A stretch of 64,000 nucleotides of DNA from Psilocybe azurescens (Eukaryota; Basidiomycota; Agaricomycetes; Agaricales; Agrocybaceae), in contig JAJIRX010000490.1 in assembly GCA_023853785.1 (NCBI GenBank), forward strand, positions 62,001 through 126,000, in the 5' to 3' direction. A program made the position numbers and the translations under genes. Of the stretch, positions 33,624 through 45,819 are shown one piece after another. A model generated the notes under the pieces. It saw only the letters and a program-made list of their open reading frames with translations, did no database searches and was not told the DNA's origin. Every line of letters starts with the position of its first letter. Within the stretch, counting starts at the first letter, position 1.

Positions 33624-34893
33624 ATGTCTGAAATCGCAATTGTGACCGGAGCTTCGCGAGGAATTGGACGAGCTATCGCAATTCGTCTGGCAAGGGAAGG
33701 GTATCACGTCGCCGTAAATGACCTTCCATCTGCCAAGAGTGAACTTGAAAAGCTTCGAGACGAAATCACGAGTGCTGGAGGCACAGCGTCAACCTTCTTT
33801 GCTGATGTTTCAGCTGAGGATGAGGTTGAAAAGATGGTCGGAGACGTTGTGCAAGCCTTGGGTGGCCTCGATGTGGTACGTCAGGTAACTGGCTGATCTG
33901 AGATACAGTTTTGATCCTGTTCTCTCTTGGTAGATGGTTGCTAATGCTGGAATATGCATCCCGAAGCCTTTTCTCAAAAGTAAGTACGGCCCATTGTAAT
34001 AGTCATCCCCTGCTGCATCGTGGTTGATGTATATATTTTCTTTCTGTTATTTCCCAGCGACGAAAGAGGATCTGAGCCGTATTCTGTCCGTCAACGTACA
34101 GGGAACTTTCTTTTGCTACAAACATGCTGCACTACAAATGATCAAGCAAGGACGAGGTGGTAGAATAATTGGCGCCGCTTCCATTGCGTCAAAGCAAGGT
34201 AAGCTTTGATTGTGCCATGACACTTAGTTTGATTGCTGATTACGATCTAGGCATGTCGATGTTAGGCGCTTATAGCTCTTCCAAATTTGCGATACGAGGG
34301 ATGACCCAGTCCGCCGGTTGGTCTTCAATGTTTCTCTTATAAGATATCGGGCTGATGATAAAGTACAGCCATCGAGTTCGCTAAACACAATATCAGGGTT
34401 AATGCATATGCTCCAGGTCTGTTTATGCACATACTTAGCGTCATTCATTCTAACATCCACATTAAATAGGAGGGGTGACAACAGATCTACGTTAGTATAG
34501 GACTCTGATGCTGTTATTCCTCTGATCCAAGATTCGTATAGTGAAAGGGGTATATGACGCTGTCGCAAACGACCGGAAAGATGAAAATCCATCCTCGGTG
34601 GTAAGCAACTGCTTCACCAAGCTCTACCGAATAATTCAATCATGCGATTTTCGTAGGCGACTTTGACACCCGTCATTAATCGCGATTCGACCCCAGAGGA
34701 GGTTGCTGGTCTCGTCTCATACCTTGTTTCGAAAGACGCAGCGATGATCACAGGTATGTTCCCTGGCACACCCCACAGCTGGACTTGACACGTTCTCATT
34801 TCTCTGCAACTCTTACTAGGCCAAAGTGTAAGTGCTAACGCTTCCCATATAAGTTGCAGTCACTCAAATTCTCTGGAATAGGTTTCCAATTAA
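33624..34893 (+). CDS. Short-chain dehydrogenase/reductase 3 (acetoin/diacetyl reductase-like)
   Basis: Exons 33624-33875, 33934-33979, 34058-34198, 34251-34316, 34369-34416, 34470-34490, 34542-34600, 34657-34753, 34820-34827 and 34882-34893. Their lengths are identical to those of SDR 2 except the last. The start is MSEIAIVTGASRGIGRAIAI; the catalytic segment is YSSSKFAIRGMTQSA. In the last exon GTTTCCAATTAATGG has one more A than the paralog, so the protein ends VSN-stop instead of VSINGGSFFD, losing about seven residues of the C-terminal strand. Without the extra base the end would match SDR 2. Either a tiny truncation or a one-base error. About 249 residues as read. Confidence 0.9.
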
Positions 34894-36131
34894 TGGAGGA
34901 TCGTTCTTCGATTGAGAAAAGGATAACAATCACTACTGTCAATTTAATTACATTGGTGAGCTCATTGTGCTCTAAGTCTCTTCACTGCAGATGAGTCGTA
35001 TTTATGCGTCTCTATCCTAGCTTGGACCTTTATGTAACATGTCATCCAGAATGCGCTGCCAAACCTTTTAAAATTTGATGTATAACAACGAGACCTTAGG
35101 CGCCTAATTGTCTACGTGCACAGATGTCGTTTTCGTTCATTAGCTTCCGTCGGTTTTATCATTTGACTTATATGGCTCTTTATCCTTGCTGTTACCGGTA
35201 TAAAGGGAACATGGGGTTGAGAAAGGTTGAGGTGACTTTGAGCATATAGTTGAGTATTCGGGCTAACTAGAGTCTCGATACGGCTTGTTGGAGCAGGGAT
35301 GAGATAAACAAGGAATCGATTTCAGTACCAGCCGCCTGTAAAAGTCCTTCGTATGGTCGCCGACATTTTAATCGAGATATCTCTGGGGTACTACCCCTCG
35401 TGGCCATTCAAACTCCTGCGGATGTGCACCCATGAACTATAGATGCTAATCTATTCCCTTCAAGCAGGGAAAAAAAAAGAAAACTTTCGGTTCATGTCCG
35501 TGGATGCTTGTCACCTTTGTCCACGGGCATCTATGGAACAATCAAGTGTTTTCTGAGCTCCCCTAATGACTCTAGAGTACTCAGGCCTGGTGAGTACTTC
35601 TTCTCCGCTTTTGTCGTATTGAATATCATCTCGACTGAGTGTTTTTGATCATGAATGATTTTCAATAACCAAATGTTAAATCCCATGACCGTCATATTCT
35701 GACCTACGGAATAAAGTGTTCACTCGCGTCACAGAACATGTCTCTTTTCAATGGCTAGCAGGTGCTGCCAAAATATCGTATGCGGCTTCAACATCCTAGT
35801 TAAGGTCAGTTTAAACTTACCAGGTGACCTCTTCTGGCTTCTCACAATTCAATAGCATCAATCTTCCACATGGCATGTCAATCGTCAAATCTAAGAAATA
35901 TTGACGAGTCTGGTCTCGTGTACTCAATTCTAAAATAATGCACACTTCCGGCGCTCGGCTCTTCCATGAGGATAGTGCCAGTGATAGAGTCGGACATGTC
36001 ATTGAATGATGATAGCATTTCTACAATTGTACTCTGAGAAACTATTTATAGGTATGATGCACTTCCAAAAGCCGCGGTTTTCTATAAAACGGTCTCAAAC
36101 TCTGTTCGTCCAGTACCCTCGATATTCGGCT
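34894..36131. other. Intergenic after SDR cluster
   Basis: No gene recognised; only short frames without motifs. Confidence 0.5.
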
Positions 36132-36906
36132 ATGCATAAGCTTCTCATCTCTTTCAAATTGCATCTTCATTCGTATTCTTGCTTTTCATCGCTACCATCG
36201 GTTTTGTAACGCCCGCCAAGCGTACCGTTTCCCAAGTTCTGACGGATATGGAGGCAATCTCTGTGAAGGTTACTTCTCTCGACAACGCCATTACTGCTAC
36301 TGCGTTTCCACTTACAGGAGGATTTCTCATTGCTGCTTTGGCATATTGAACTTCTCGGTAAATGGATCTGATAGCGCTTAGCTCATTGAATACCTTGGCT
36401 AATGTCGACGACACAATCAGGGGATTATCCTGGGTCAATGTTCTAATTCTCGTTTTGAACTTGATTGCAAGGCTACTGGTCCCGTTGATGACATAAACGG
36501 AACAGCCACCCTGGAGTCAGTCCAGGCCTTTGAACCCACCATTCAGCACGCTTTGACTGAGATCGTAATCAAGAGGCCTGCTTTCATCGATCAGTCGAGC
36601 TTGGATTCTCATATCAATTACATGACAAATAAATACTGACCCGGTCTGCGACGTACACCATTGCCAGTCGGTGGCCTCCTAACTTTGATTCTCCAGGACC
36701 TCATCTTCCTCAAAGGAAATACTACCGCATTCTCCTCTGCATTAATTGCAAATGCCCCGGTGAGAAAGATATCCACGTCCTGCCCGGTCTCTGGGAGATT
36801 AGACTCAACACTTTTTAATTTTATATGCCATGCCAGGAGTTCTTGTCCCACACTCCAGAACGACATTTTGGCTAGCTTCGATACCACTATTGCGGCTTAC
36901 GCTTAG
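36132..36906 (+). pseudogene. HsbA-family pseudogene
   Basis: The start MHKLLISFK shifts by one base into ASSFVFLLFIATIGFVTPAK (signal peptide). The HsbA domain follows: VSQVLTDMEAISVKVTSLDN, then AFPLTGGFLIAAL. A segment ALSSLNTLANVDDTIRG, then TGPVDDINGTATLESVQAFE and LILQDLIFLKGNTTAFSSAL come next. The end TLQNDILASFDTTIAAYA is in another frame. The donor after exon 1 is destroyed (GCATAT). About 75 extra bases with a stop sit between ...KRPAFI and LPVGG compared with the intact paralogs. This combination marks real decay. Confidence 0.75.
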
Positions 36907-37328
36907 ATATCTAAAGTGTGAGAGAGAAGCCAGTGATAGTAGGCTCTGTGTCCGGTTTCTATTTCCTGAAGGACCAGTCCAGAAATTCTACCTTTTATCC
37001 TACTCTACTGCCGCGGTACAACTTGAGTGCTTTTAAAAGGTGGTTTCGACTCAAACTCTTCCTACGCTTTCTCTGAATCCGGAGCATATGCTTCGACATT
37101 CTACTTGAGTGACTGACCCAATGGTAAGCTCTACGGAACTACCTTGTAGACACATTTAACCTACACAGGAGAGTAATTATACTGCATTCAAACTGTACGT
37201 TTGGGAAATGATTGATTTAAACACGTAAACAAGCCAGATCTTCTCAAGTCGGGAGTGCGTTCTTGCTTCAACCTTCAACCCTACTTTTGTCTTTTTTTTT
37301 GCGATGCGGCCGTTAAAGAAGTAACCCC
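36907..37328. other. Intergenic, convergent gene ends
   Basis: Nothing recognised between the HsbA pseudogene and the aldolase 3' end. Confidence 0.5.
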
Positions 37329-38390
37329 CTACTTCGTCCCAGAAGCAACAGCAATGTGCTGGGCAATTGCCTCTGACATTGCGCCCATATCGCTTGTAAC
37401 ATTGATCTGGTATAGGCATTGAGTACTGCTGTAAATATTCTCTTAGTATTATAACTTACCATGTCGAATCCTTCTTGTGCCCGTAACGCTGCTTGTTTAC
37501 CGGAAGTGCAGTATATCGCGCTATATCGACGTTTAACAAACGAATTAGAAGTCCAGCATAGGTCAGTCCCTTCTGAACACCACCGATTACATACCATTTC
37601 TTTCCAGATGCGTGTGCGGCGTGTAAAATCTTCTGAATTACTTGTTCAACATTCGGGTGAGGATCCGGATTTGGTGTAGGGTATCCAAGAGAAATTGAAA
37701 GATCATATGGTCCAATAAAGAGCACATCTTTGTTAGATAATTTCACAGCAACCGTTAATTCTTGATATGTTGTGTCAAAGCCCTAAATTGAGCACTAACC
37801 GACTCCGTCAACTTTAGCAATTTCAGAGACATTGTCCACAGCCTCTTTGTTCTCTATTTGGATCATGACCAGAATGCTATCATTGGCCGAAGCTATATAG
37901 TCAGACGTTGTCATGCCCCAAGTTTCATGTGTGAATGGACTTCCGAATCCGCGCCTTCCTAAGGGAGGGAAGCGACTGTCAGCCACGATCTCTCTAGCCT
38001 TGGCGGCCGTCGACACCTAAGAGCGCTTTTAACAGACGCAAATGGACTAGGAAAAGCAGGCTCGTATACCAGAGGCACTATGACACCTCTCGCACCACCA
38101 TCCAGTGCGTATTTGATCTGCCAACTTGAGCTATTCGTGACTCCTGTAGCTGGTATCCTGACTATTGCGCTCGGTCCTCCGCTAGGCCGTGCTCCTTCTA
38201 TAGCAGCAATACTTTCCGCAGCTGCTGGGAGCAGTGGAATCAACCCGTGTTCGCAGTCCACGGCGATCCATGACAGATCACTGCTCGATTTAGCTACTGT
38301 GCGTGCATGAAAGGTCCCAGGTAGAGTAAGCCAAGCTCCAAACGCTGGCTTATTCGATTTGAGGGCATGCTTCAAGGGGTGGAGGGCCAT
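37329..38390 (-). CDS. HpcH/HpaI-type aldolase (2-oxo-acid aldolase)
   Basis: Exons 38390-38070, 38016-37800, 37727-37595, 37520-37460 and 37406-37329, all in phase, give 269 residues. The family cleaves 4-hydroxy-2-oxo acids into pyruvate and an aldehyde, with a divalent metal, in a (beta/alpha)8 barrel. Visible: FGAWLTLPGTFHARTVA, SWIAVDCEHGLIPL (the D-EH motif), GGARGVIVPLVSTAAKA, ADSRFPPLGRRGFGSPF, the metal-binding glutamate in ILVMIQIENKEAVDN, and DVLFIGPYDLSISLGYP. An N-terminal extension with a hydrophobic stretch exists upstream, but the ATG at 38390 fits the family start (MALHPLKHALKSNKPAFG). It lies between two HsbA loci and downstream of the SDR cluster. Intact. Confidence 0.9.
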
Positions 38391-38706
38391 GTTCACCGTG
38401 AACGTGGAGAGTAAAAGCAAAACCAGCTTGTAGATGTGGGAGATGGGAAGTGAGGAATACTCACGCCTTCTATGGCGCGTGATCCATGAACAGGAACTTG
38501 AGAAAAAGATTAACACACTCGTGATCGTACGTGCATTCAACGAAGGTAATGGGTTTAGACTCAGACGGACAAGAAACAGTCACGAAAGATAAGCTCGAAA
38601 TGTATATTTGATTTGATCACGCTATGAACACAGTATAGGGTTTATACTTAGAACTGAACAGACTTCAACGTCATATTTGGTCGTACTGGAAATCCCCTTC
38701 GAGTGT

Positions 38707-39445
38707 TTAAGAGTATGCTGCAATACCACTAGCTAAGGCAGCATCTACGGCAGACTTGATGGCGGTGGCAGCGCTTGACTAGATCGGCCTATACGAAGCA
38801 GATCATTACAAACATAAAAGCAAGTTAACAGCAGAAATGACAAAAACATGAAATGATGCTGACCGGAGCAGACGCAATCAGGGCTGCTTCGAATTTGGAG
38901 GTGCTCGCGTTAAGGTTGATTAGGTCCTGTTTGACCAGGGCAGGAATACCACCGATTGGAAGAGCTTGGAAAGCTGCTTTCTTTGCTACAATCTGAGTGA
39001 CGGTGTCGATAATAATAGGTTGGAGGGTTTGTACGGCCGACAGAATTGTTTTTCCATCGGCTTCGGCGATTGGTTTTGGGGTGACTCCCTGTTAAGTAGT
39101 TCAGAAACAAAACAACATGCAAAAGAAATAGGATATAAAGGGCAGAATAGAGCTTACATTCACGTCAGTGGTGCCTTTGTCGATGGAAGAACCAAGGTTG
39201 ACTGCGTCGGTGTGAATTGCCTGGAAATGAGAAGAACTTAGGAGCAGAGTGCTGTGAGGTTTCCATGAACGTACCAATGCATTGACAAGAGAACCTCCCG
39301 AATTGGGGAAAGCGATAATGGCTTGGTCAAGGGATTTAGTTTGGGAAGTGATGGTCGCAATATCGGCTTCTACATCGGCGACTGTCGACGCGAAGGCGAC
39401 AGAGACGAGTGAAGCAAGAACGATGAAACCGGACTGGAACTTCAT
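38707..39445 (-). CDS. Hydrophobic surface-binding protein A (HsbA) family, secreted
   Basis: Exons 39445-39275, 39220-39158, 39088-38864 and 38778-38707, all phase-correct, give 176 residues. Signal peptide MKFQSGFIVLASLVSVAFA; HsbA domain with SLDQAIIAFPNSGGSLVNAL, AIHTDAVNLGSSIDKGTTDV, ILSAVQTLQPIIIDTVTQIV, LPALV-type LPIGGIPALVKQDLINLN and the tail AVDAALASGIAAYS. It shares exon layout with the gene at 24729. The likely role is surface or cell-wall binding in aerial or substrate hyphae. A TATA box (39518-39526 on the minus strand) stands 74 bases upstream. Intact. Confidence 0.92.
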
Positions 39446-39517
39446 AATTAATGCTATGAGACTGAGGCTGAGTGATGAAAAGATTCAAGGCGAAAATTTA
39501 AGAAACAACTTTCCGTC

Positions 39518-39526
39518 CTTTTATAA
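39518..39526 (-). promoter_or_regulatory. TATA box of HsbA gene
   Basis: TTATAAAAG read on the minus strand, 74 bases before the start codon at 39445, the same spacing as in the HsbA gene at 24729. Confidence 0.6.
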
Positions 39527-41032
39527 GATACGAGATAGAATGACCATGTAGTTCGTTGAGTCAGGTGAGCTCTACAAGACCTGTGATAATTATAAATAAT
39601 ATAGACATGGGATTAAGATATGTGTGTCGGAATGAACAGAGGGCTGTTCTGGGAATTGCTTTTATAGCGCTGGAATGGAACATATGTCCCTGCACGGAGC
39701 TGCATGCGTGGTATACAAGCCATGACGGCACTAGAAGTACTTCTTCCAATGCACCGGTCAACTCAACAGCTTAACCGAAGATCATAAGTGAAGAAGTCGG
39801 GGCCAACAACAAAAGGATTGGGTCGCCTTGTCCAACCCCCCGTGGCCACTATGATCAAAATATACTGCAGAATCACATTGATGATTGAGTTGCCAGACGT
39901 ATTCAATGAAGTTCTCACCTGTTAGGTAGGAGTATTAGAGAGTAATTGAATGTGGGGTAGGATGTCACCTGACAAATTATAAGAAGATCAGTATCGAGCT
40001 TCGGTTTATACACCGCGTGGATAAGATACAGGATCCAGATCTAAGAATACATTTTGGACGCACAAGCTTCGCCAACACACGCTAGGTTCATAGGAGCCAA
40101 CAACACGAGTCTTATAGACCAGTAAGTAAAGAGTGTCTGTGGCTTGGTCGTGGCCCAAACGTCAAAAATGAGTAAAAGGAGAAAAAACTTATGGCTTCCA
40201 TCATACACCACTTTCCTGTAGTATCTGAGGCATTGTACCCAGTATCTCATGGGAAACTATTCACACCGTATACACAACTTGGCTTGCTGCGGAGAGTTAA
40301 CTCACAGACGGGAGCAATGCTGTTGAGAACAGATGAGCTCACCAGTCAAGAGCATGTCGCCCGTCCCTCTTGAACTTTCGTACAGTCTTAATCATCCGTC
40401 GAGTCTCCGAAATCAGATGTCGTTGGTCCAACCTTCGATGGCGACTTTTTCGCAAGCTGTTATGTTGAGGATGTCCGATGTCCTTAGACATTCAGTGACC
40501 TAGTTTGGACTTTGATATCGGTGCCGCGTTGCGACAGGGTCTGTGATAAACGTTAGCTAGGACGACACCAAAATTGGAGACAATAATAATACTATAAGTA
40601 ACCTTGTACACATACCTATGAGTAGTGGCAGACTATCATATAAGACTCATAGACCGTCACAGGGTGCATAGGAGGATCCGATGTACCAAGCCATACCAGA
40701 ACTAATCAGGCGTGGCTCAAACGATGTTAAATGTTTTGTTTGGGCCTAAGGAAAAGATAACTGTGATTACGACAGTTTGACCTCACGATGAGTGGGAGCG
40801 ACGTACCTAAAGTTTCCGATTTTAAATTTAGTAAGGGTCAGCATCCTCGTGATACTCGTCTATAATGCTTCAAAAGACAGTGTTAAATACTCAGAGGAAG
40901 CTGCTGTACCACATGTTCCAAGGTTACTGATAATTTCAGACGCAGTAAGAGCGAAAATCCAACATCTAAGATTCGATAGAAAATTAATGCACATGTTAAA
41001 TGGACATTCGTGTTTTCTATTATTGAATCGCG
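39527..41032. other. 1.5 kb without a recognised gene
   Basis: Contains only short frames without motifs. It separates the divergent HsbA promoter from the 3' end of the MFS gene. Confidence 0.5.
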
Positions 41033-43215
41033 TCATTTTGAGAGAGCCTTCTCCTTAATGAAAACAGAAGAAAGCAGTCCGCATGCGGCCAGAGCCACAG
41101 AGAAATAGAGAGTGGCCCGAATAGCTTCCTCGTATGATCCTCTGACCTCGGTGCGGATAACTGGATCCAGTTTATCGATGTATTTCAAGGATTCGCGGAC
41201 ATTCCTGACAATCTATTCCAGTCATGAACATGGTTAATTTAAAATATCTCGTCGGGATACGGAGATGCCAAACCTCGTCCACATCGATACCGGCGCCCGA
41301 AAGCCTTCTTCTGAGCGCGGATCGTAGGGTACCCTGGGCAATGGTGCTTCCAACTGATAATCCGACCACAGAACCGAGAGAACGGAAAAGGTAAGACACT
41401 GAGCGACATTTTCATAAGCACGGCGCACATTGTCATGGGAGCGTAGGAAGAAGACGTACCAGCGGTTGCAATGGCTTGATCCTCTTGACCTGCATTGGCG
41501 ATCAAAGAAATCAGACTAGTAGTTATTCCGCTTCCTAAGAGTGGAGTAAGAACCAAAAGAATAGACAAAAAAGATTCACACTGCACACCATTTCCTATAC
41601 TTGTGATGACAAGGCCTTATAATCAAAAAAGGTTAGATTTGATCCCAATAAAGTCGGGGTGACGCGGGTGCTCACCGATGACAATGCCAACCGTGGATGC
41701 CACAACAAGACCAGTTGTTAAACAGACGGCAATTGTACCGATAAATAGAGCAAAGGAACTGAGAACAGTTAAAGTGTAGAATTTCCCAGTCGACTGCATG
41801 ATAAGCCCTCCTGTAAGAGAACCTGTAACACCTCCTACAACTGCGCCGATTAACCAGAGACCAACTTCCGATGCTGACTTCTGTAGCACTGCCTGTAAGT
41901 ACAGAGGAATGTGAAAGAGCTGGGAAAAAGCAGCTGCAATGGAGAAGAAATTGAAAAGATAACTGGCAATCAAAGACCGATTGACGATAATCCGTCTCGG
42001 CGCGAAGGGTTCGCTGGCCCACTCCATTTCTACGAATGCAAAAATGGAGAATGCCACACCGAATGCTACCAGGGAATAGATAGTATATTGATCGCTCCAG
42101 GAAATATTTCCGCCGCGATCCAAAGCAAAGAGCAAAAAGAACACAGCGAAGACAAGCGAAGCCGCGCCACCAAAATCGACGCGCTTTAGTTTAGCATGGA
42201 AGTCTCCGGTCTCCCTTTTAGGAAGATGAAGGGAGAATACAACGGAAATGATCGCGATAACTGTGATGGGTACTTGGATTAGAAATGCCCTGGGAAATGT
42301 AAGTTTCATTCATGGGTAAGGAAAATGCAACACACCATCGCCACCCAATGGTATCGGCGAAGTAACCTCCCAAAGATGCACCAGCACTATTACCACTGGC
42401 GTATACAATGTTGAGTACGCCTAAACACCCAGACCATCAGTTATACAACCAACGACGACGCAGTGAAAATTTACCTTGCCATGTTCCCCTACTTCGAAGC
42501 GGCACGACGTCAGACATAATGATGCTCACTACCCTACATGATAGTAAGATGTGGCAATGAGGCTTTCTGAAAGGCAGAATCATAGAGGCACTGGCACTTA
42601 CGTTTGCATACCTCCTCCACCGATACCTGCTAAAGCCCGACTGACAATCAACTCCGTCATATTTCTCGACAATCCACAGAGCAAGCATCCAACGGCAAAA
42701 ACAGTGTATGCAAATAGTAAGCAAGTCTTTCGACCAAAGATGTCGCTTAATTTGCCGTATAGAGGTCTGAGTCGATATTGATTAGGAAAGAAACTCTGCC
42801 AGGAACATGGGCCCTACTGAATGCTTGTTGTCGTTAATAGATATGACGTGGCAATCCAACTAGTATTTTGCAGTTGCTTAAGCTCGCTTCCTATAGAAGC
42901 GTAGGCTACATGGCGTTTGTCAGACGAGTCTGTAATGATAACGAAATTGAACACACAAGAAACGACAATCGTCTGGTCCATCGCTCCCAAGAAGATACCC
43001 ACTGCCATGGGTATGACCTACGTTGAGTATGTCGAGCAATATTGATCAAGCTTTGGACACCACTTGCGGTAATGAATCAGACTCACCAAAGCAAAAAGCG
43101 ATTTATTGCTAGGGTATTTCTGTTGGGCCTCCGCCTCGGATGGGTTTATGTCGGGTATAGGTGGTACATCGTCTGAAGTTTCATCTTGGAGAAGAGGTGT
43201 TCTTTCATCTGGCAT
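41033..43215 (-). CDS. MFS transporter, Vba-like (vacuolar basic amino acid family)
   Basis: Eleven exons (43215-43087, 43017-42957, 42905-42818, 42766-42602, 42533-42475, 42420-42336, 42289-41676, 41615-41589, 41534-41460, 41398-41274, 41212-41033), all in phase, give 535 residues. The cytosolic N-terminus MPDERTPLLQD has an acidic dileucine-type vacuolar sorting signal. AMDQTIVVSSYASIGSEL, the signature NTSWIATSYLLTTTSIQPLY, GKLSDIFGRKTCLLFAY, GIGGGGMQTVVSIIMSD and LRSRGTWQG are those of the DHA2 Vba/Fnx1 branch, 14 helices. It probably moves basic amino acids or other cations across the vacuolar membrane (inference from family). Intact. Confidence 0.92.
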
Positions 43216-43623
43216 CGCTCAACTTAGGTTCGAAGACTGGGTATAAGATGACAGGAAAGGAGAGATAGCACGACATCATCATGAGAGAGTACTTGTAACG
43301 TGCGACAAGCGAAATATTTCCATTTCTCGTTCCGTTTATGTAAGACTATTTAGTCAGAGCCTAATATAATCGACGCACAGTCAAGTTTCAAATAGGAGTT
43401 TGGTATGGGTCTAAAGATGCTTACTCGATATTCGATAAGATGTTTAAAATAACTCATATGTACAGACGAGAACGATACAAGTAAGCATTATAAGACGCTT
43501 CACTTCGTCATAACTGCACGAATAACGATATTGAATAGATAGGCAGAAAATAAGACAGAGTCATTTACATTTACATCTAGTTACTAGGCATACTTTACTA
43601 TGATACACGTTAATTTTGAGTTA
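43216..43623. other. AT-rich intergenic spacer
   Basis: Promoter side of the MFS gene and 3' side of the next minus-strand gene. Nothing else seen. Confidence 0.6.
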
Positions 43624-44870
43624 TTAATACAAGTGGAGCTGTAATGTCCTACAGGACAGTAAACGGGGATTATCGGAGTCGTCGTCGCGTGTCGCCGGAA
43701 CCATGACACTGAACTTTCTTTCGGCACGCATGGTACGCAGCCGAGCCATCTCGTACTCGGTCAAGGTTCCAGGACTGCAGAAGCTGGCATCATTCAGAGT
43801 GTGCGCAGTCAGAGGCTTTTGTGATGCAGTTATCCTGGATGCATCGATATCGCGGCTTACTACACGAACATTCAGAACAACCCGGTTGGCCAAAACGCAC
43901 GACATTGCGAGGGAGAAGCCTACTGGGACCTCCACAAGTGATGTCTGTAAATGGGTTCAGAATTTAGTGAAAACGACGAAGACGAAGACAACTTGCCGGA
44001 GCTAAGATCCATACAAGTAGACATGTCACGTATGTGGCACAGATACTGGATGGAAAACACATCGGATTAGCACATGCGCAGTCGGAGGGGGAAAACACGT
44101 ACATAACAAAATACATCAACGAATCCCTAATGAGAATTCCAACAAGCTGTCTGCCACTGTGAAACAGAGAGCCGTTGGACTTGAACGTCTGTACCCCTCT
44201 GATCATTGCTAGAGCGCAGAGCAAGGTCTCAAATGCTAGCATCGGTATCCAAAACACGTAGAAATGTGGGGTTACGTTGGCTGGAACGCAGAACATTCCT
44301 CCAGGGATTTGGACTGCGGTGGCTGAGTTTCAGGTGGATACGGTCACCTCGGGGTTCATCAAAACAAAGTCAGCGGAAACTCGTACCAGTAACAGAAGAT
44401 AAAGCGGTCCCCATGACCCAAGCAGACGTTGCCGTGGAAGCAATAAAAAAGACCACCATCAAGGCCAGAATTCTTTTATTCAATGAATAAAGGGCGTATA
44501 GTCGAATCTGCAATATCCCTGTAGTGCGGATTAGCGTTGAGATGACGATCAAAAGAAAAGGTCGGGGACCTTCGGCAAGCATGCATCCAATGAGACCTGT
44601 CCATCCTTGCCATTGAAAAAATGAAAGACCTTGGGTTGCTGGTTAAAATCATTGAAACCAATGTTCTAATCAAGAAACTCACAACTAGAAAAACAGAGAA
44701 TGATATCGCACTTGTAACTCAACTTCAATCTGAACAATCATGAGACTTACAACTGCATACAATCTACACATCAGATAAGATGATCAGGGATTCATAATCA
44801 TTTAATACGCACCGAACTAGTGAGATGTGGTGAAAAGAACGCTGAAGGAGAGTAGAATATATTAAGCGAC
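43624..44870 (-). CDS. DUF6533-type seven-helix membrane protein (5' end unresolved)
   Basis: Well-supported exons: 44665-44570 (NIGFNDF ... FFQWQGWTGLIGCMLAE), 44518-44387 (ILQIRLYALYSLNKRILALM), 44322-44103 (ATAVQIPGGMFCVP, FWIPMLAFETLLCALAMI), 44045-43997 (YVTCLLVWILAP) and 43944-43624 (EVPVGFSLAMSCVLANRVVL, then a cytoplasmic tail). The order QWQGW - LRLYALYSLNK-like - FWIPMLAFE - NRVVLNVR is that of basidiomycete DUF6533 proteins, receptor-like membrane proteins of unknown ligand. The intron after 43997 has a GC donor (GCAAGT). Upstream, IEVELQVRYHSLFF near 44735 and a hydrophobic stretch near 44860 look like the first helices but do not splice cleanly. Confidence 0.7.
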
Positions 44871-45819
44871 AGCGTCTGAATAATGAAAACGAAAAGGGTA
44901 ATTACAATAGTTGTTGAATCTAGATGATACCAATCTAAACGTCCGAAATCTAGTCACAAAAGCGAACCACCACTCACATCACGGCGGCCAGGGAATAATA
45001 ACGGTTCTAGGAAAGGGGGCAGGTTGAGCGGTGATCGCGGAAAAATACAGACACATAGCGCTTACCATTAAAAATAGAATTTTCCCTAATGACCATGTGC
45101 TGTTCTAGAAAACATCTGGTTAGATCTTGAAATAGCCCAAACCTTCAGCAGGAAATTTTACCCATATCAAATTTATCTATCCACAGTGGTAAGAAATAGC
45201 AAAATGAAGGCCAAATGGTATAGCGACCCACCTCTTCATCCAAAGTAATCACTAGTTGTACTACGCGTCAGCATAACGTGTTTTTAGCAAAGCAACGTAT
45301 TGCGCACAGTGATCGAAGACTATTATAGCACTGGACGATACTGTACGTACCAAGGACAGCAGTTAGAAATCTGTACATCAACACTTCAGGATATACGCAC
45401 ATTGGGAATACCGCGTAACTTGTATATGACGAAGACCAGTAATGATGATCGATAAAAGGTCTGACATTTTGTGCAGTGCAAATGAAGAAGAGTGGTGGGG
45501 AAAGGGGACCTTTGCTGTTCAGAAACGAGTGCGAGCGATTTGTTGGAAGGAGACCATCAAGAAAAAAAAGATCGCTCCGACGGTCGTGTCTCTTTAAACG
45601 ACGGTCTCGGTGGGCGAGGATGTGAACCCTAGACTCATACCAAATTAAAACCGATATCACACATTTCCCCGCGTTATTCCCTCGAGCAAGATCCTGTCAG
45701 ATCTCTGGGGCGCAGGATATGCTTAATAACAGCGAACATGCCTTTTGTGGGACCGATTGGCCGAAATGCCCCTTTACAGGGCCTAATCGCCAAAATCCGG
45801 TAATCGTGGTAAGCTGTGT
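44871..45819. other. Intergenic or undetermined
   Basis: May contain the first exon of the DUF6533 gene. A minus-strand frame at 45268-45660 has no recognised motif. Nothing else is supported. Confidence 0.4.
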
